A stretch of 64,000 bases of DNA, taken from Antedon mediterranea. Lineage: Eukaryota > Echinodermata > Crinoidea > Comatulida > Antedonidae. Positions 23,857-37,133 of the stretch are shown here, piece by piece. The notes below the pieces were generated by a model that was not told where the DNA came from, ran no database searches, and saw only the letters and a program-made list of their open reading frames with translations. The position numbers and the translations under genes are program-made. Position 1 is the first letter of the stretch. Every line of letters begins with the position of its first letter. Where the stretch lies: positions 13,407,312 through 13,471,311 of the forward strand of contig NC_092675.1 in NCBI RefSeq assembly GCF_964355755.1, in the 5' to 3' direction.

Positions 23857-24156
23857 GTTTTAGACCATTTTGAGCATTTCGACAAAACTTTTTCACACAA
23901 AATACCAAAGTGCTTAGAATAGCTTCAAATCGCATTTGGAGACGTTTTAGACCATTTTGTGATTTTCGAAAAAACTTTTTAACATAAAAACACCAAAGTG
24001 CTTAGAATAGCTTCAAATCACATTTGGAGACATTTTAGACCATAAGTGCTTAGAATCACAATATAAACCGTTTTAGACCATTTTGAGCATTTCGATAACA
24101 ATTTTCACACAAAAACATCAAAGAGCACAAAATAGCTTAATATCGTATTTAAAAAT
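23857..24156 (+). repeat. Perfect 300-bp tandem duplication, right copy
   Basis: This is the partner of 23557-23856. The absence of any visible difference makes it the youngest event that can be dated by eye in the window, unless gene conversion has homogenised it. Confidence 0.94.
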
Positions 24157-25320
24157 GTTTTAGACCATTTTGAGCATTTAGATAAAACTTTTTCACACAA
24201 AACACCAAAGTGCTTAGAATAGCTTCAAATCGCATTTGGAGACGGTTTAGACCATTTTGTGATTTTGAAAAAACTTGTTAACATAAAAACACCAAAGTGC
24301 TTAGAATAGCTTCAAATCGCATTTGGAGACGTTTTAGACCATTTTGTGATTTTCGAAAAAACTTGTTAACATAAAAACACCAAAGTGCTTAGAATAGCTT
24401 CAAATCGTATTTGGAGACGTTTTAGACCATTTTGAGATTTTCGAAAAAACTTGGTTACACAAAAACATCAAAGTGCTTAAAATCACATTATAAACCGTTT
24501 TAGACCATTTTGAACATTTCGATAACACTTTTCACACAAAAACATCAAAGAGCACAAAATAGCTTAATATCGTATTTAAAAACGTTTTAGACCATTTTGA
24601 GCATTTCGACAAAACTTTTTCACACAAAACACCAAAGTGCTTAGAATAGCTTCAAATCGCATTTGGAGACGTTTTAGACCAATTTGTGCATTTCGATGAA
24701 ACTTGATTACACAAAAACATCAACGTGCTTAAAATCACATTATAAACCGTTTTAGACCATTTTGAGCATTTCGATAACACTTTTCACACAAAAACATCAA
24801 AGAGCACAAAATAGCTTAATATCGTATTTAAAAACGTTTTAGACCATTTTGAGCATTTAGACAAAACTTTTTCACACAAAACACCAAAGTGCTTAGAATA
24901 GCTTCAAATCGCATTTGGAGACGTTTTAGACCATTTTGTGCATTTCGATGAAGCTTGGTTACACAAAAACATCAAAGTGCTTAAAATCACATTATAAATC
25001 GTTTTAGACCATTTTGAGCATTTCGACAAAACTTTTTCACACAAAATACCAAAGGGCTTAGAATAGCTTCAAATCGCATTTGGAGACGTTTTAGACCATT
25101 TTGTGATTTTCGAAAAAACTTTTTAACATAAAAACACCAAAGTGCTTAGAATAGCTTCAAATCACATTTGGAGACGTTTTAGACCATTTTGTGATTTTCG
25201 AAAAAACTTGTTAACATAAAAACACGAAAGTGCTTAGAATAGCTTCAAATCGCATTTGGAAACGTTTTAGACCATTTTGTGATTTTCGAAAAAAATTGTT
25301 AACATAAAAACACCAAAGTG
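24049..25320 (+). repeat. Intact 15-monomer higher-order repeat, 1272 bp
   Basis: It starts at the B' that follows the second copy of the 300-bp tandem duplication and ends before B' at 25321. The order is standard. The second D has gatgaagcttgg, a variant shared with units at 22.1, 30.8 and 36.8 kb. Confidence 0.87.
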
Positions 25321-25675
25321 CTTAGAATCACATTATAAACCGTTTTAGACCATTTTGAGCATTTCGATAACAATTTTCACACAAAAACATCAAAGAGCAC
25401 AAAATAGCTTAATATCGTATTTAAAAATGTTTTAGACCATTTTGAGCATTTAGATAAAACTTTTTCACACAAAACACCAAAGTGCTTAGAATAGCTTCAA
25501 ATCGCATTTGGAGACGTTTTAGACCATTTTGTGATTTTTGAAAAAACTTGTTAACATAAAAACACCAAAGTGTTAGAATAGCTTCAAATCACATTTGGAG
25601 ACGTTTCAGACCATTTTGTGATTTTCGAAAAAACTTGTTAACATAAAAACACGAAAGTGCTTAGAATAGCTTCAA

Positions 25676-27600
25676 ATCGAATTTGGAAACGTTTTAGACC
25701 ATTTTGTGATTTTCGAAAAAACTTGTTAACATAAAAACACGAAAGTGCTTAGAATAGCTTCAAATCGCATTTGGAAACGTTTTAGACCATTTTGTGATTT
25801 TCGAAAAAAATTGTTAACATAAAAACACCAAAGTGTTTAGAATAGCTTCAAATCGCATTTGGAGACGTTTTAGACCAATTTGGGATTTTCGAAAAAACTT
25901 ATCAACATAAAAACACCAAAGGGTTTAGAATAGCTTCAAATCGCATTTGGAGACGTTTTAGACCATTTTGTGATTTTGAAAAAACTTGTTAACATAAAAA
26001 CACCAAAGTGCTTAGAATAGCTTCAAATCGTATTTGGAGACGTTTTAGACCATTTTGAGATTTTCGAAAAAACTTGGTTACACAAAAACATCAAAGTGCT
26101 TAAAATCACATTATAAACCGTTTTAGACCATTTTTAGCATTTCGGTAACACTTTTCACACAAAAACATCAAAGAGCACAAAATAGCTTAATATCGTATTT
26201 AAAAACGTTTTAGACCATTTTGAGCATTTAGACAAAACTTTTTCACACAAAACACCAAAGTGCTTAGAATAGCTTCAAATCGCATTTGGAGACGTTTTAG
26301 ACCATTTTGTGCATTTCGATGAAACTTGGTTACACAAAAACATTAAAGTGCTTAAAATCACATTATAAATCGTTTTAGACCATTTTGAGCATTTCGACAA
26401 AACTTTTTCACACAAAATACCAAAGTGCTTAGAATAGCTTCAAATCGCATTTGGAGACGTTTTAGACCATTTTGTGATTTTCGAAAAAACTTTTTAACAT
26501 AAAAACACCAAAGTGCTTAGAATAGCTTCAAATCACATTTGGAGACGTTTTAGACCATAAGTGCTTAGAATCACATTATAAACCGTTTTAGACCATTTTG
26601 AGCATTTCGATAACAATTTTCACACAAAACATCAAAGAGCACAAAATAGCTTAATATCGTATTTAAAAATGTTTTAGACCATTTTGAGCATTTAGATAAA
26701 ACTTTTTCACACAAAACACCAAAGTGCTTAGAATAGCTTCAAATCGCATTTGGAGACGTTTTAGACCATTTTGTGATTTTTGAAAAAACTTGTTAACATA
26801 AAAACACCAAAGTGCTTAGAATAGCTTCAAATCACATTTGGAGATGTTTTAGAACATTTTGTGATTTTTGAAAAAACTTGTTAACATAAAAACACGAAAG
26901 TGCTTAGAATAGCTTCAAATCACATTTGGAGACGTTTTAGACCATTTTGTGATTTTTGAAAAAAACTTGTTAACATAAAAACACGAAAGTGCTTAGAATA
27001 GCTTCAAATCGCATTTGGAAACGTTTTAGACCATTTTGTGATTTTCGAAAAAGATTGTTAACATAAAAACACCAATGTGCTTAGAATCACATTATAAACC
27101 GTTTTAGACCATTTTGAGCATTTCGATAACAATTTTCACACAAAAACATTAAAGAGAACAAAATAGCTTAATATCGTATTTATAAATGTTTTAGACCATT
27201 TTGAGCATTTCGACAAAACTTTTTCACACAAAACACCAAAGTGCTTAGAATAGCTTCAAATCGCATTTGGAGACGTTTTTTATACCATTTTGTGATTTCG
27301 ATGAAACTTGATTACACAAAAACATCAAAGTGCTTAAAATCACATTATAAACCGTTTTAGACCATTTTGAGCATTTCGATAACACTTTTCACACAAAAAC
27401 ATCAAAGAGCACAAAATAGCTTAATATCGTATTTAAAAACGTTTTAGACCATTTTGAGCATTTAGACAAAACTTTTTCACACAAAACACCAAAGTGCTTA
27501 GAATAGCTTCAAATCGCATTTGGAGACGTTTTAGAACATTTTGTGTTTTTCGAAAAAAACTGTTAACATAAAAACACCAAAGTGCTTAGAATAGCTTCAA
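25676..27600 (+). repeat. 1925-bp tandem duplication, left copy
   Basis: It matches 27601-29525 with an offset of 1925 bp. Private variants agree: accaatttgggatt (25875 and 27800), a cacacaaaacatc deletion in B' near 26622 and 28547, acattaaagagaac at 27146 and 29071, and acgttttttatacc. Both edges lie in class A monomers at the catttgg position, so the exchange was in register. Confidence 0.92.
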
Positions 27601-29525
27601 ATCGCATTTGGAAACGTTTTAGACCATTTTGTGATTTTCGAAAAAACTTGTTAACATAAAAACACGAAAGTGCTTAGAATAGCTTCAAATCGCATTTGGA
27701 AACGTTTTAGACCATTTTGTGATTTTCGAAAAAAATTGTTAACATAAAAACACCAAAGTGTTTAGAATAGCTTCAAATCGCATTTGGAGACGTTTTAGAC
27801 CAATTTGGGATTTTCGAAAAAACTTATCAACATAAAAACACCAAAGGGTTTAGAATAGCTTCAAATCGCATTTGGAGACGTTTTAGACCATTTTGTGATT
27901 TTGAAAAAACTTGTTAACATAAAAACACCAAAGTGCTTAGAATAGCTTCAAATCGTATTTGGAGACGTTTTAGACCATTTTGAGATTTTCGAAAAAACTT
28001 GGTTACACAAAAACATCAAAGTGCTTAAAATCACATTATAAACCGTTTTAGACCATTTTTAGCATTTCGGTAACACTTTTCACACAAAAACATCAAAGAG
28101 CACAAAATAGCTTAATATCGTATTTAAAAACGTTTTAGACCATTTTGAGCATTTAGACAAAACTTTTTCACACAAAACACCAAAGTGCTTAGAATAGCTT
28201 CAAATCGCATTTGGAGACGTTTTAGACCATTTTGTGCATTTCGATGAAACTTGGTTACACAAAAACATTAAAGTGCTTAAAATCACATTATAAATCGTTT
28301 TAGACCATTTTGAGCATTTCGACAAAACTTTTTCACACAAAATACCAAAGTGCTTAGAATAGCTTCAAATCGCATTTGGAGACGTTTTAGACCATTTTGT
28401 GATTTTCGAAAAAACTTTTTAACATAAAAACACCAAAGTGCTTAGAATAGCTTCAAATCACATTTGGAGACGTTTTAGACCATAAGTGCTTAGAATCACA
28501 TTATAAACCGTTTTAGACCATTTTGAGCATTTCGATAACAATTTTCACACAAAACATCAAAGAGCACAAAATAGCTTAATATCGTATTTAAAAATGTTTT
28601 AGACCATTTTGAGCATTTAGATAAAACTTTTTCACACAAAACACCAAAGTGCTTAGAATAGCTTCAAATCGCATTTGGAGACGTTTTAGACCATTTTGTG
28701 ATTTTTGAAAAAACTTGTTAACATAAAAACACCAAAGTGCTTAGAATAGCTTCAAATCACATTTGGAGATGTTTTAGAACATTTTGTGATTTTTGAAAAA
28801 ACTTGTTAACATAAAAACACGAAAGTGCTTAGAATAGCTTCAAATCACATTTGGAGACGTTTTAGACCATTTTGTGATTTTTGAAAAAAACTTGTTAACA
28901 TAAAAACACGAAAGTGCTTAGAATAGCTTCAAATCGCATTTGGAAACGTTTTAGACCATTTTGTGATTTTCGAAAAAGATTGTTAACATAAAAACACCAA
29001 TGTGCTTAGAATCACATTATAAACCGTTTTAGACCATTTTGAGCATTTCGATAACAATTTTCACACAAAAACATTAAAGAGAACAAAATAGCTTAATATC
29101 GTATTTATAAATGTTTTAGACCATTTTGAGCATTTCGACAAAACTTTTTCACACAAAACACCAAAGTGCTTAGAATAGCTTCAAATCGCATTTGGAGACG
29201 TTTTTTATACCATTTTGTGATTTCGATGAAACTTGATTACACAAAAACATCAAAGTGCTTAAAATCACATTATAAACCGTTTTAGACCATTTTGAGCATT
29301 TCGATAACACTTTTCACACAAAAACATCAAAGAGCACAAAATAGCTTAATATCGTATTTAAAAACGTTTTAGACCATTTTGAGCATTTAGACAAAACTTT
29401 TTCACACAAAACACCAAAGTGCTTAGAATAGCTTCAAATCGCATTTGGAGACGTTTTAGAACATTTTGTGTTTTTCGAAAAAAACTGTTAACATAAAAAC
29501 ACCAAAGTGCTTAGAATAGCTTCAA
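27601..29525 (+). repeat. 1925-bp tandem duplication, right copy
   Basis: This is the partner of 25676-27600. It ends where gaacattttgtgttcttcg appears in place of the expected A monomer. No difference was noticed at the landmarks compared. Confidence 0.92.
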
Positions 29526-32500
29526 ATCGCATTTGGAGACGTTTTAGAACATTTTGTGTTCTTCGAAAAAACCTGTTAACATAAAAACACCAAAGTGCTT
29601 AGAATAGCTTCAAATCGCATTTGGAGACGTTTTAGACCATTTTGTGATTTTTGAAAAAACTTGTTAACATAAAAACACCAAAGTGCTTAGAATAGCTTCA
29701 AATCACATTTGGAGACGTTTTAGACCATTTTGTGATTTTCGAAAAAACTTGTTAACATAAAAACACGAAAGTGCTTAGAATAGCTTCAAATCGCATTTGG
29801 AAACGTTTTAGACCATTTTGTGATTTTCGAAAAAGATTGTTAACATAAAAACACCAAAGTGCTTAGAATCACAATATAAACCGTTTTAGACCATTTTGAG
29901 CATTTCGATAACAATTTTCACACAAAAACATCAAAGAGCACAAAATAGCTTAATATCGTATTTAAAAATGTTTTAGACCATTTTGAGCATTTAGATAAAA
30001 CTTTTTCACACAAAACACCAAAGTGCTTAGAATAGCTTCAAATCGCATTTGGAGACGGTTTAGACCATTTTGTGATTTTGAAAAAACTTGTTAACATAAA
30101 AACACCAAAGTGCTTAGAATAGCTTCAAATCGCATTTGGAGACGTTTTAGACCATTTTGTGATTTTTGAAAAAACTTGTTAACATAAAAACACCAAAGTG
30201 CTTAGAATAGCTTCAAATCGTATTTGGAGACGTTTTAGACCATTTTGAGATTTTCGAAAAAACTTGGTTACACAAAAACATCAAAGTGCTTAAAATCACA
30301 TTATAAACCGTTTTAGACCATTTTGAACATTTCGATAACACTTTTCACACAAAAACATCAAAGAGCACAAAATAGCTTAATATCGTATTTAAAAACGTTT
30401 TAGACCATTTTGAGCATTTCGACAAAACTTTTTCACACAAAACACCAAAGTGCTTAGAATAGCTTCAAATCGCATTTGGAGACGTTTTAGACCAATTTGT
30501 GCATTTCGATGAAACTTGATTACACAAAAACATCAACGTGCTTAAAATCACATTATAAACCGTTTTAGACCATTTTGAGCATTTCGATAACACTTTTCAC
30601 ACAAAAACATCAAAGAGCACAAAATAGCTTAATATCGTATTTAAAAACGTTTTAGACCATTTTGAGCATTTAGACAAAACTTTTTCACACAAAACACCAA
30701 AGTGCTTAGAATAGCTTCAAATCGCATTTGGAGACGTTTTAGACCATTTTGTGCATTTCGATGAAGCTTGGTTACACAAAAACATCAAAGTGCTTAAAAT
30801 CACATTATAAATCGTTTTAGACCATTTTGAGCATTTCGACAAAACTTTTTCACACAAAATACCAAAGGGCTTAGAATAGCTTCAAATCGCATTTGGAGAC
30901 GTTTTAGACCATTTTGTGATTTTCGAAAAAACTTTTTAACATAAAAACACCAAAGTGCTTAGAATAGCTTCAAATCACATTTGGAGACGTTTTAGACCAT
31001 TTTGTGATTTTCGAAAAAACTTGTTAACATAAAAACACGAAAGTGCTTAGAATCACATTATAAACCGTTTTAGACCATTTTGAGCTTTTCGATAACAATT
31101 TTCACACAAAAACATCAAAGAGCACAAAATAGCTTAATATCGTATTTAAAAATGTTTTAGACCATTTTGAGCATTTAGATAAAACTTTTTCACACAAAAC
31201 ACCAAAGTGCTTAGAATAGCTTCAAATCGCATTTGGAGACGTTTTAGACCATTTTGTGATTTTTGAAAAAACTTGTTAACATAAAAACACCAAAGTGTTA
31301 GAATAGCTTCAAATCACATTTGGAGACGTTTCAGACCATTTTGTGATTTTCGAAAAAACTTGTTAACATAAAAACACGAAAGTGCTTAGAATAGCTTCAA
31401 ATCGAATTTGGAAACGTTTTAGACCATTTTGTGATTTTCGAAAAAACTTGTTAACATAAAAACACGAAAGTGCTTAGAATAGCTTCAAATCGCATTTGGA
31501 AACGTTTTAGACCATTTTGTGATTTTCGAAAAAAATTGTTAACATAAAAACACCAAAGTGTTTAGAATAGCTTCAAATCGCATTTGGAGACGTTTTAGAC
31601 CAATTTGTGATTTTCGAAAAAACTTATCAACATAAAAACACCAAATCGCATTTGGAGACGTTTTAGACCATTTTGTGATTTTGAAAAAACTTGTTAACAT
31701 AAAAACACCAAAGTGCTTAAAATCACATTATAAATCTTTTTAGACCATTTTGAGCATTTCGACAAAACTTTTTCACACAAAATACCAAAGGGCTTCAAAT
31801 CGCATTTGGAGACGTTTTAGACCATTTTGTGATTTTCGAAAAAACTTTTTAACATAAAAACACCAAAGTGCTTAGAATAGCTTCAAATCACATTTGGAGA
31901 CGTTTTAGACCATTTTGTGATTTTCGAAAAAACTTGTTAACATAAAAACACGAAAGTGCTTAGAATAGCTTCAAATCGCATTTAGAAACGTTTTAGACCA
32001 TTTTGTGATTTTCGAAAAAAATTGTTAACATAAAAACACCAAAGTGCTTAGAATCACATTATAAACCGTTTTAGACCATTTTGAGCATTTCGATAACAAT
32101 TTTCACACAAAAACATCAAAGAGCACAAAATAGCTTAATATCGTATTTAAAAATGTTTTAGACCATTTTGAGCAATTAGATAAAACTTTTTCACACAAAA
32201 CACCAAAGTGCTTAGAATAGCTTCAAATCGCATTTGGAGACGTTTTAGACCATTTTGTGATTTTTGAAAAAACTTGTTAACATAAAAACACCAAAGTGCT
32301 TAGAATAGCTTCAAATCACATTTGGAGACGTTTTAGACCATTTTGTGATTTTCGAAAAAACTTGTTAACATAAAAACACGAAAGTGCTTAGAATAGCTTC
32401 AAATCGCATTTGGAAACGTTTTAGACCATTTTGTGATTTTCGAAAAAACTTGTTAACATAAAAACACGAAAGTGCTTAGAATAGCTTCAAATCGCATTTG

Positions 32501-32730
32501 GAAACGTTTTAGACCATTTTGTGATTTTCGAAAAAACTTGTTAACATAAAAACACGAAAGTGCTTAGAATAGCTTCAAATCGCATTTGGAAACGTTTTAG
32601 ACCATTTTGTGATTTTCGAAAAAAATTGTTAACATAAAAACACCAAAGTGTTTAGAATAGCTTCAAATCGCATTTGGAGACGTTTTAGACCAATTTGTGA
32701 TTTTCGAAAAAACTTATCAACATAAAAACA
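27620..32730 (+). repeat. About 6-kb tandem duplication, left copy
   Basis: It matches 33533 to about 38620. The offset steps are 5913, 6001, 6000, 6088 and 5912. Each step is one or two whole A monomers or a single base, so the copies differ mainly by monomer gain and loss. Shared rare variants are gagcttttcg (31082 and 37170), caccaaatcgcatttgg (31640 and 37728) and agcaattaga (32171 and 38259). Confidence 0.88.
29862..31044 (+). repeat. 14-monomer higher-order repeat, 1183 bp, one A lost
   Basis: The order matches the reference unit except that the final A is absent: the cgaaagtg end of the preceding A runs straight into B' at 31045. The matching unit 6000 bp downstream (35862-37133) keeps that monomer. 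This identifies a single 88-89-bp deletion after duplication, or a gain in the other copy. Confidence 0.87.
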
Positions 32731-32736
32731 CCAAAG
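31714..32736 (+). repeat. 1023-bp tandem duplication, left copy
   Basis: It matches 32737-33759 with an offset of 1023 bp. Shared rare variants are aaatctttttagacc (31732 and 32755), gggcttcaaatcg (31790 and 32813) and agcaattaga (32171 and 33194). It lies between the two roughly 6-kb copies and is absent as a pair from the right one, so it arose after that duplication or was lost from the right copy. Confidence 0.9.
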
Positions 32737-33759
32737 TGCTTAAAATCACATTATAAATCTTTTTAGACCATTTTGAGCATTTCGACAAAACTTTTTCACA
32801 CAAAATACCAAAGGGCTTCAAATCGCATTTGGAGACGTTTTAGACCATTTTGTGATTTTCGAAAAAACTTTTTAACATAAAAACACCAAAGTGCTTAGAA
32901 TAGCTTCAAATCACATTTGGAGACGTTTTAGACCATTTTGTGATTTTCGAAAAAACTTGTTAACATAAAAACACGAAAGTGCTTAGAATAGCTTCAAATC
33001 GCATTTAGAAACGTTTTAGACCATTTTGTGATTTTCGAAAAAAATTGTTAACATAAAAACACCAAAGTGCTTAGAATCACATTATAAACCGTTTTAGACC
33101 ATTTTGAGCATTTCGATAACAATTTTCACACAAAAACATCAAAGAGCACAAAATAGCTTAATATCGTATTTAAAAATGTTTTAGACCATTTTGAGCAATT
33201 AGATAAAACTTTTTCACACAAAACACCAAAGTGCTTAGAATAGCTTCAAATCGCATTTGGAGACGTTTTAGACCATTTTGTGATTTTTGAAAAAACTTGT
33301 TAACATAAAAACACCAAAGTGCTTAGAATAGCTTCAAATCACATTTGGAGACGTTTTAGACCATTTTGTGATTTTCGAAAAAACTTGTTAACATAAAAAC
33401 ACGAAAGTGCTTAGAATAGCTTCAAATCGCATTTGGAAACGTTTTAGACCATTTTGTGATTTTCGAAAAAACTTGTTAACATAAAAACACGAAAGTGCTT
33501 AGAATAGCTTCAAATCGCATTTGGAAACGTTTTAGACCATTTTGTGATTTTCGAAAAAACTTGTTAACATAAAAACACGAAAGTGCTTAGAATAGCTTCA
33601 AATCGCATTTGGAAACGTTTTAGACCATTTTGTGATTTTCGAAAAAAATTGTTAACATAAAAACACCAAAGTGTTTAGAATAGCTTCAAATCGCATTTGG
33701 AGACGTTTTAGACCAATTTGTGATTTTCGAAAAAACTTATCAACATAAAAACACCAAAG
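32737..33759 (+). repeat. 1023-bp tandem duplication, right copy
   Basis: This is the partner of 31714-32736. It ends where caaagggtttag replaces caaagtgcttaaaat. Confidence 0.9.
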
Positions 33760-34412
33760 GGTTTAGAATAGCTTCAAATCGCATTTGGAGACGTTTTAGA
33801 CCATTTTGTGATTTTGAAAAAACTTGTTAACATAAAAACACCAAAGTGCTTAGAATAGCTTCAAATCGCATTTGGAGACGTTTTAGACCATTTTGTGATT
33901 TTCGAAAAAACTTGTTAACATAAAAACACCAAAGTGCTTAGAATAGCTTCAAATCGTATTTGGAGACGTTTTAGACCATTTTGAGATTTTCGAAAAAACT
34001 TGGTTACACAAAAACATCAAAGTGCTTAAAATCACATTATAAACCGTTTTAGACCATTTTTAGCATTTCGGTAACACTTTTCACACAAAAACATCAAAGA
34101 GCACAAAATAGCTTAATATCGTATTTAAAAACGTTTTAGACCATTTTGAGCATTTAGACAAAACTTTTTCACACAAAACAACAAAGTGCTTAGAATAGCT
34201 TCAAATCGCATTTGGAGACGTTTTAGACCATTTTGTGCATTTCGATGAAACTTGGTTACACAAAAACATTAAAGTGCTTAAAATCACATTATAAATCGTT
34301 TTAGACCATTTTGAGCATTTCGACAAAACTTTTTCACACAAAATACCAAAGTGCTTAGAATAGCTTCAAATCGCATTTGGAGAGGTTTTAGACCATTTTG
34401 TGATTTTCGAAA
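33752..34412 (+). repeat. Segment repeated at 38641 (offset 4889)
   Basis: It matches 38641-39301, sharing caacaaag/caccaaag context, aacattaaagtg and the ggagaggttttag variant near 34380 and 39269. Immediately after the match the second copy has a 48-bp deletion. Confidence 0.86.
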
Positions 34413-35861
34413 AAACTTTTTAACATAAAAACACCAAAGTGCTTAGAATAGCTTCAAATCACATTTGGAGACGTTTTAGACCATAAGTGCTTAGAATCAC
34501 ATTATAAACCGTTTTAGACCATTTTGAGCATTTCGATAACAATTTTCACACAAAACATCAAAGAGCACAAAATAGCTTAATATCGTATTTAAAAATGTTT
34601 TAGACCATTTTGAGCATTTAGATAAAACTTTTTCACACAAAACACCAAAGTGCTTAGAATAGCTTCAAATCGCATTTGGAGACGTTTTAGACCATTTTGT
34701 GATTTTTGAAAAAACTTGTTAACATAAAAACACCAAAGTGCTTAGAATAGCTTCAAATCACATTTGGAGATGTTTTAGAACATTTTGTGATTTTTGAAAA
34801 AACTTGTTAACATAAAAACACGAAAGTGCTTAGAATAGCTTCAAATCACATTTGGAGACGTTTTAGACCATTTTGTGATTTTTGAAAAAACTTGTTAACA
34901 TAAAAACACGAAAGTGCTTAGAATAGCTTCAAATCGCATTTGGAAACGTTTTAGACCATTTTGTGATTTTCGAAAAAGATTGTTAACATAAAAACACCAA
35001 TGTGCTTAGAATCACATTATAAACCGTTTTAGACCATTTTGAGCATTTCGATAACAATTTTCACACAAAAACATCAAAGAGAACAAAATAGCTTAATATC
35101 GTATTTATAAATGTTTTAGACCATTTTGAGCATTTCGACAAAACTTTTTCACACAAAACACCAAAGTGCTTAGAATAGCTTCAAATCGCATTTGGAGACG
35201 TTTTTTATACCATTTTGTGATTTCGATGAAACTTGGTTACACAAAAACATCAAAGTGCTTAAAATCACATTATAAACCGTTTTAGACCATTTTGAGCATT
35301 TCGATAACACTTTTCACACAAAAACATCAAAGAGCACAAAATAGCTTAATATCGTATTTAAAAACGTTTTAGACCATTTTGAGCATTTAGACAAAACTTT
35401 TTCACACAAAACACCAAAGTGCTTAGAATAGCTTCAAATCGCATTTGGAGACGTTTTAGAACATTTTGTGTTTTTCGAAAAAAACTGTTAACATAAAAAC
35501 ACCAAAGTGCTTAGAATAGCTTCAAATCGCATTTGGAGACGTTTTAGAACATTTTGTGTTCTTCGAAAAAACCTGTTAACATAAAAACACCAAAGTGCTT
35601 AGAATAGCTTCAAATCGCATTTGGAGACGTTTTAGACCATTTTGTGATTTTTGAAAAAACTTGTTAACATAAAAACACCAAAGTGCTTAGAATAGCTTCA
35701 AATCACATTTGGAGACGTTTTAGACCATTTTGTGATTTTCGAAAAAACTTGTTAACATAAAAACACGAAAGTGCTTAGAATAGCTTCAAATCGCATTTGG
35801 AAACGTTTTAGACCATTTTGTGATTTTCGAAAAAGATTGTTAACATAAAAACACCAAAGTG

Positions 35862-37133
35862 CTTAGAATCACAATATAAACCGTTTTAGACCATTTTGAG
35901 CATTTCGATAACAATTTTCACACAAAAACATCAAAGAGCACAAAATAGCTTAATATCGTATTTAAAAATGTTTTAGACCATTTTGAGCATTTAGATAAAA
36001 CTTTTTCACACAAAACACCAAAGTGCTTAGAATAGCTTCAAATCGCATTTGGAGACGGTTTAGACCATTTTGTGATTTTGAAAAAACTTGTTAACATAAA
36101 AACACCAAAGTGCTTAGAATAGCTTCAAATCGCATTTGGAGACGTTTTAGACCATTTTGTGATTTTCGAAAAAACTTGTTAACATAAAAACACCAAAGTG
36201 CTTAGAATAGCTTCAAATCGTATTTGGAGACGTTTTAGACCATTTTGAGATTTTCGAAAAAACTTGGTTACACAAAAACATCAAAGTGCTTAAAATCACA
36301 TTATAAACCGTTTTAGACCATTTTGAACATTTCGATAACACTTTTCACACAAAAACATCAAAGAGCACAAAATAGCTTAATATCGTATTTAAAAACGTTT
36401 TAGACCATTTTGAGCATTTCGACAAAACTTTTTCACACAAAACACCAAAGTGCTTAGAATAGCTTCAAATCGCATTTGGAGACGTTTTAGACCAATTTGT
36501 GCATTTCGATGAAACTTGATTACACAAAAACATCAACGTGCTTAAAATCACATTATAAACCGTTTTAGACCATTTTGAGCATTTCGATAACACTTTTCAC
36601 ACAAAAACATCAAAGAGCACAAAATAGCTTAATATCGTATTTAAAAACGTTTTAGACCATTTTGAGCATTTAGACAAAACTTTTTCACACAAAACACCAA
36701 AGTGCTTAGAATAGCTTCAAATCGCATTTGGAGACGTTTTAGACCATTTTGTGCATTTCGATGAAGCTTGGTTACACAAAAACATCAAAGTGCTTAAAAT
36801 CACATTATAAATCGTTTTAGACCATTTTGAGCATTTCGACAAAACTTTTTCACACAAAATACCAAAGGGCTTAGAATAGCTTCAAATCGCATTTGGAGAC
36901 GTTTTAGACCATTTTGTGATTTTCGAAAAAACTTTTTAACATAAAAACACCAAAGTGCTTAGAATAGCTTCAAATCACATTTGGAGACGTTTTAGACCAT
37001 TTTGTGATTTTCGAAAAAACTTGTTAACATAAAAACACGAAAGTGCTTAGAATAGCTTCAAATCGCATTTGGAAACGTTTTAGACCATTTTGTGATTTTC
37101 GAAAAAAATTGTTAACATAAAAACACCAAAGTG
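35862..37133 (+). repeat. Intact 15-monomer higher-order repeat, 1272 bp
   Basis: It has the standard order and lies exactly 6000 bp downstream of the 14-monomer unit at 29862. The two are nearly the same base for base until the lost A monomer. The one difference noticed is gattttcgaa near 36170, against gatttttgaa near 30170. B' of the next unit starts at 37134. Confidence 0.88.
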
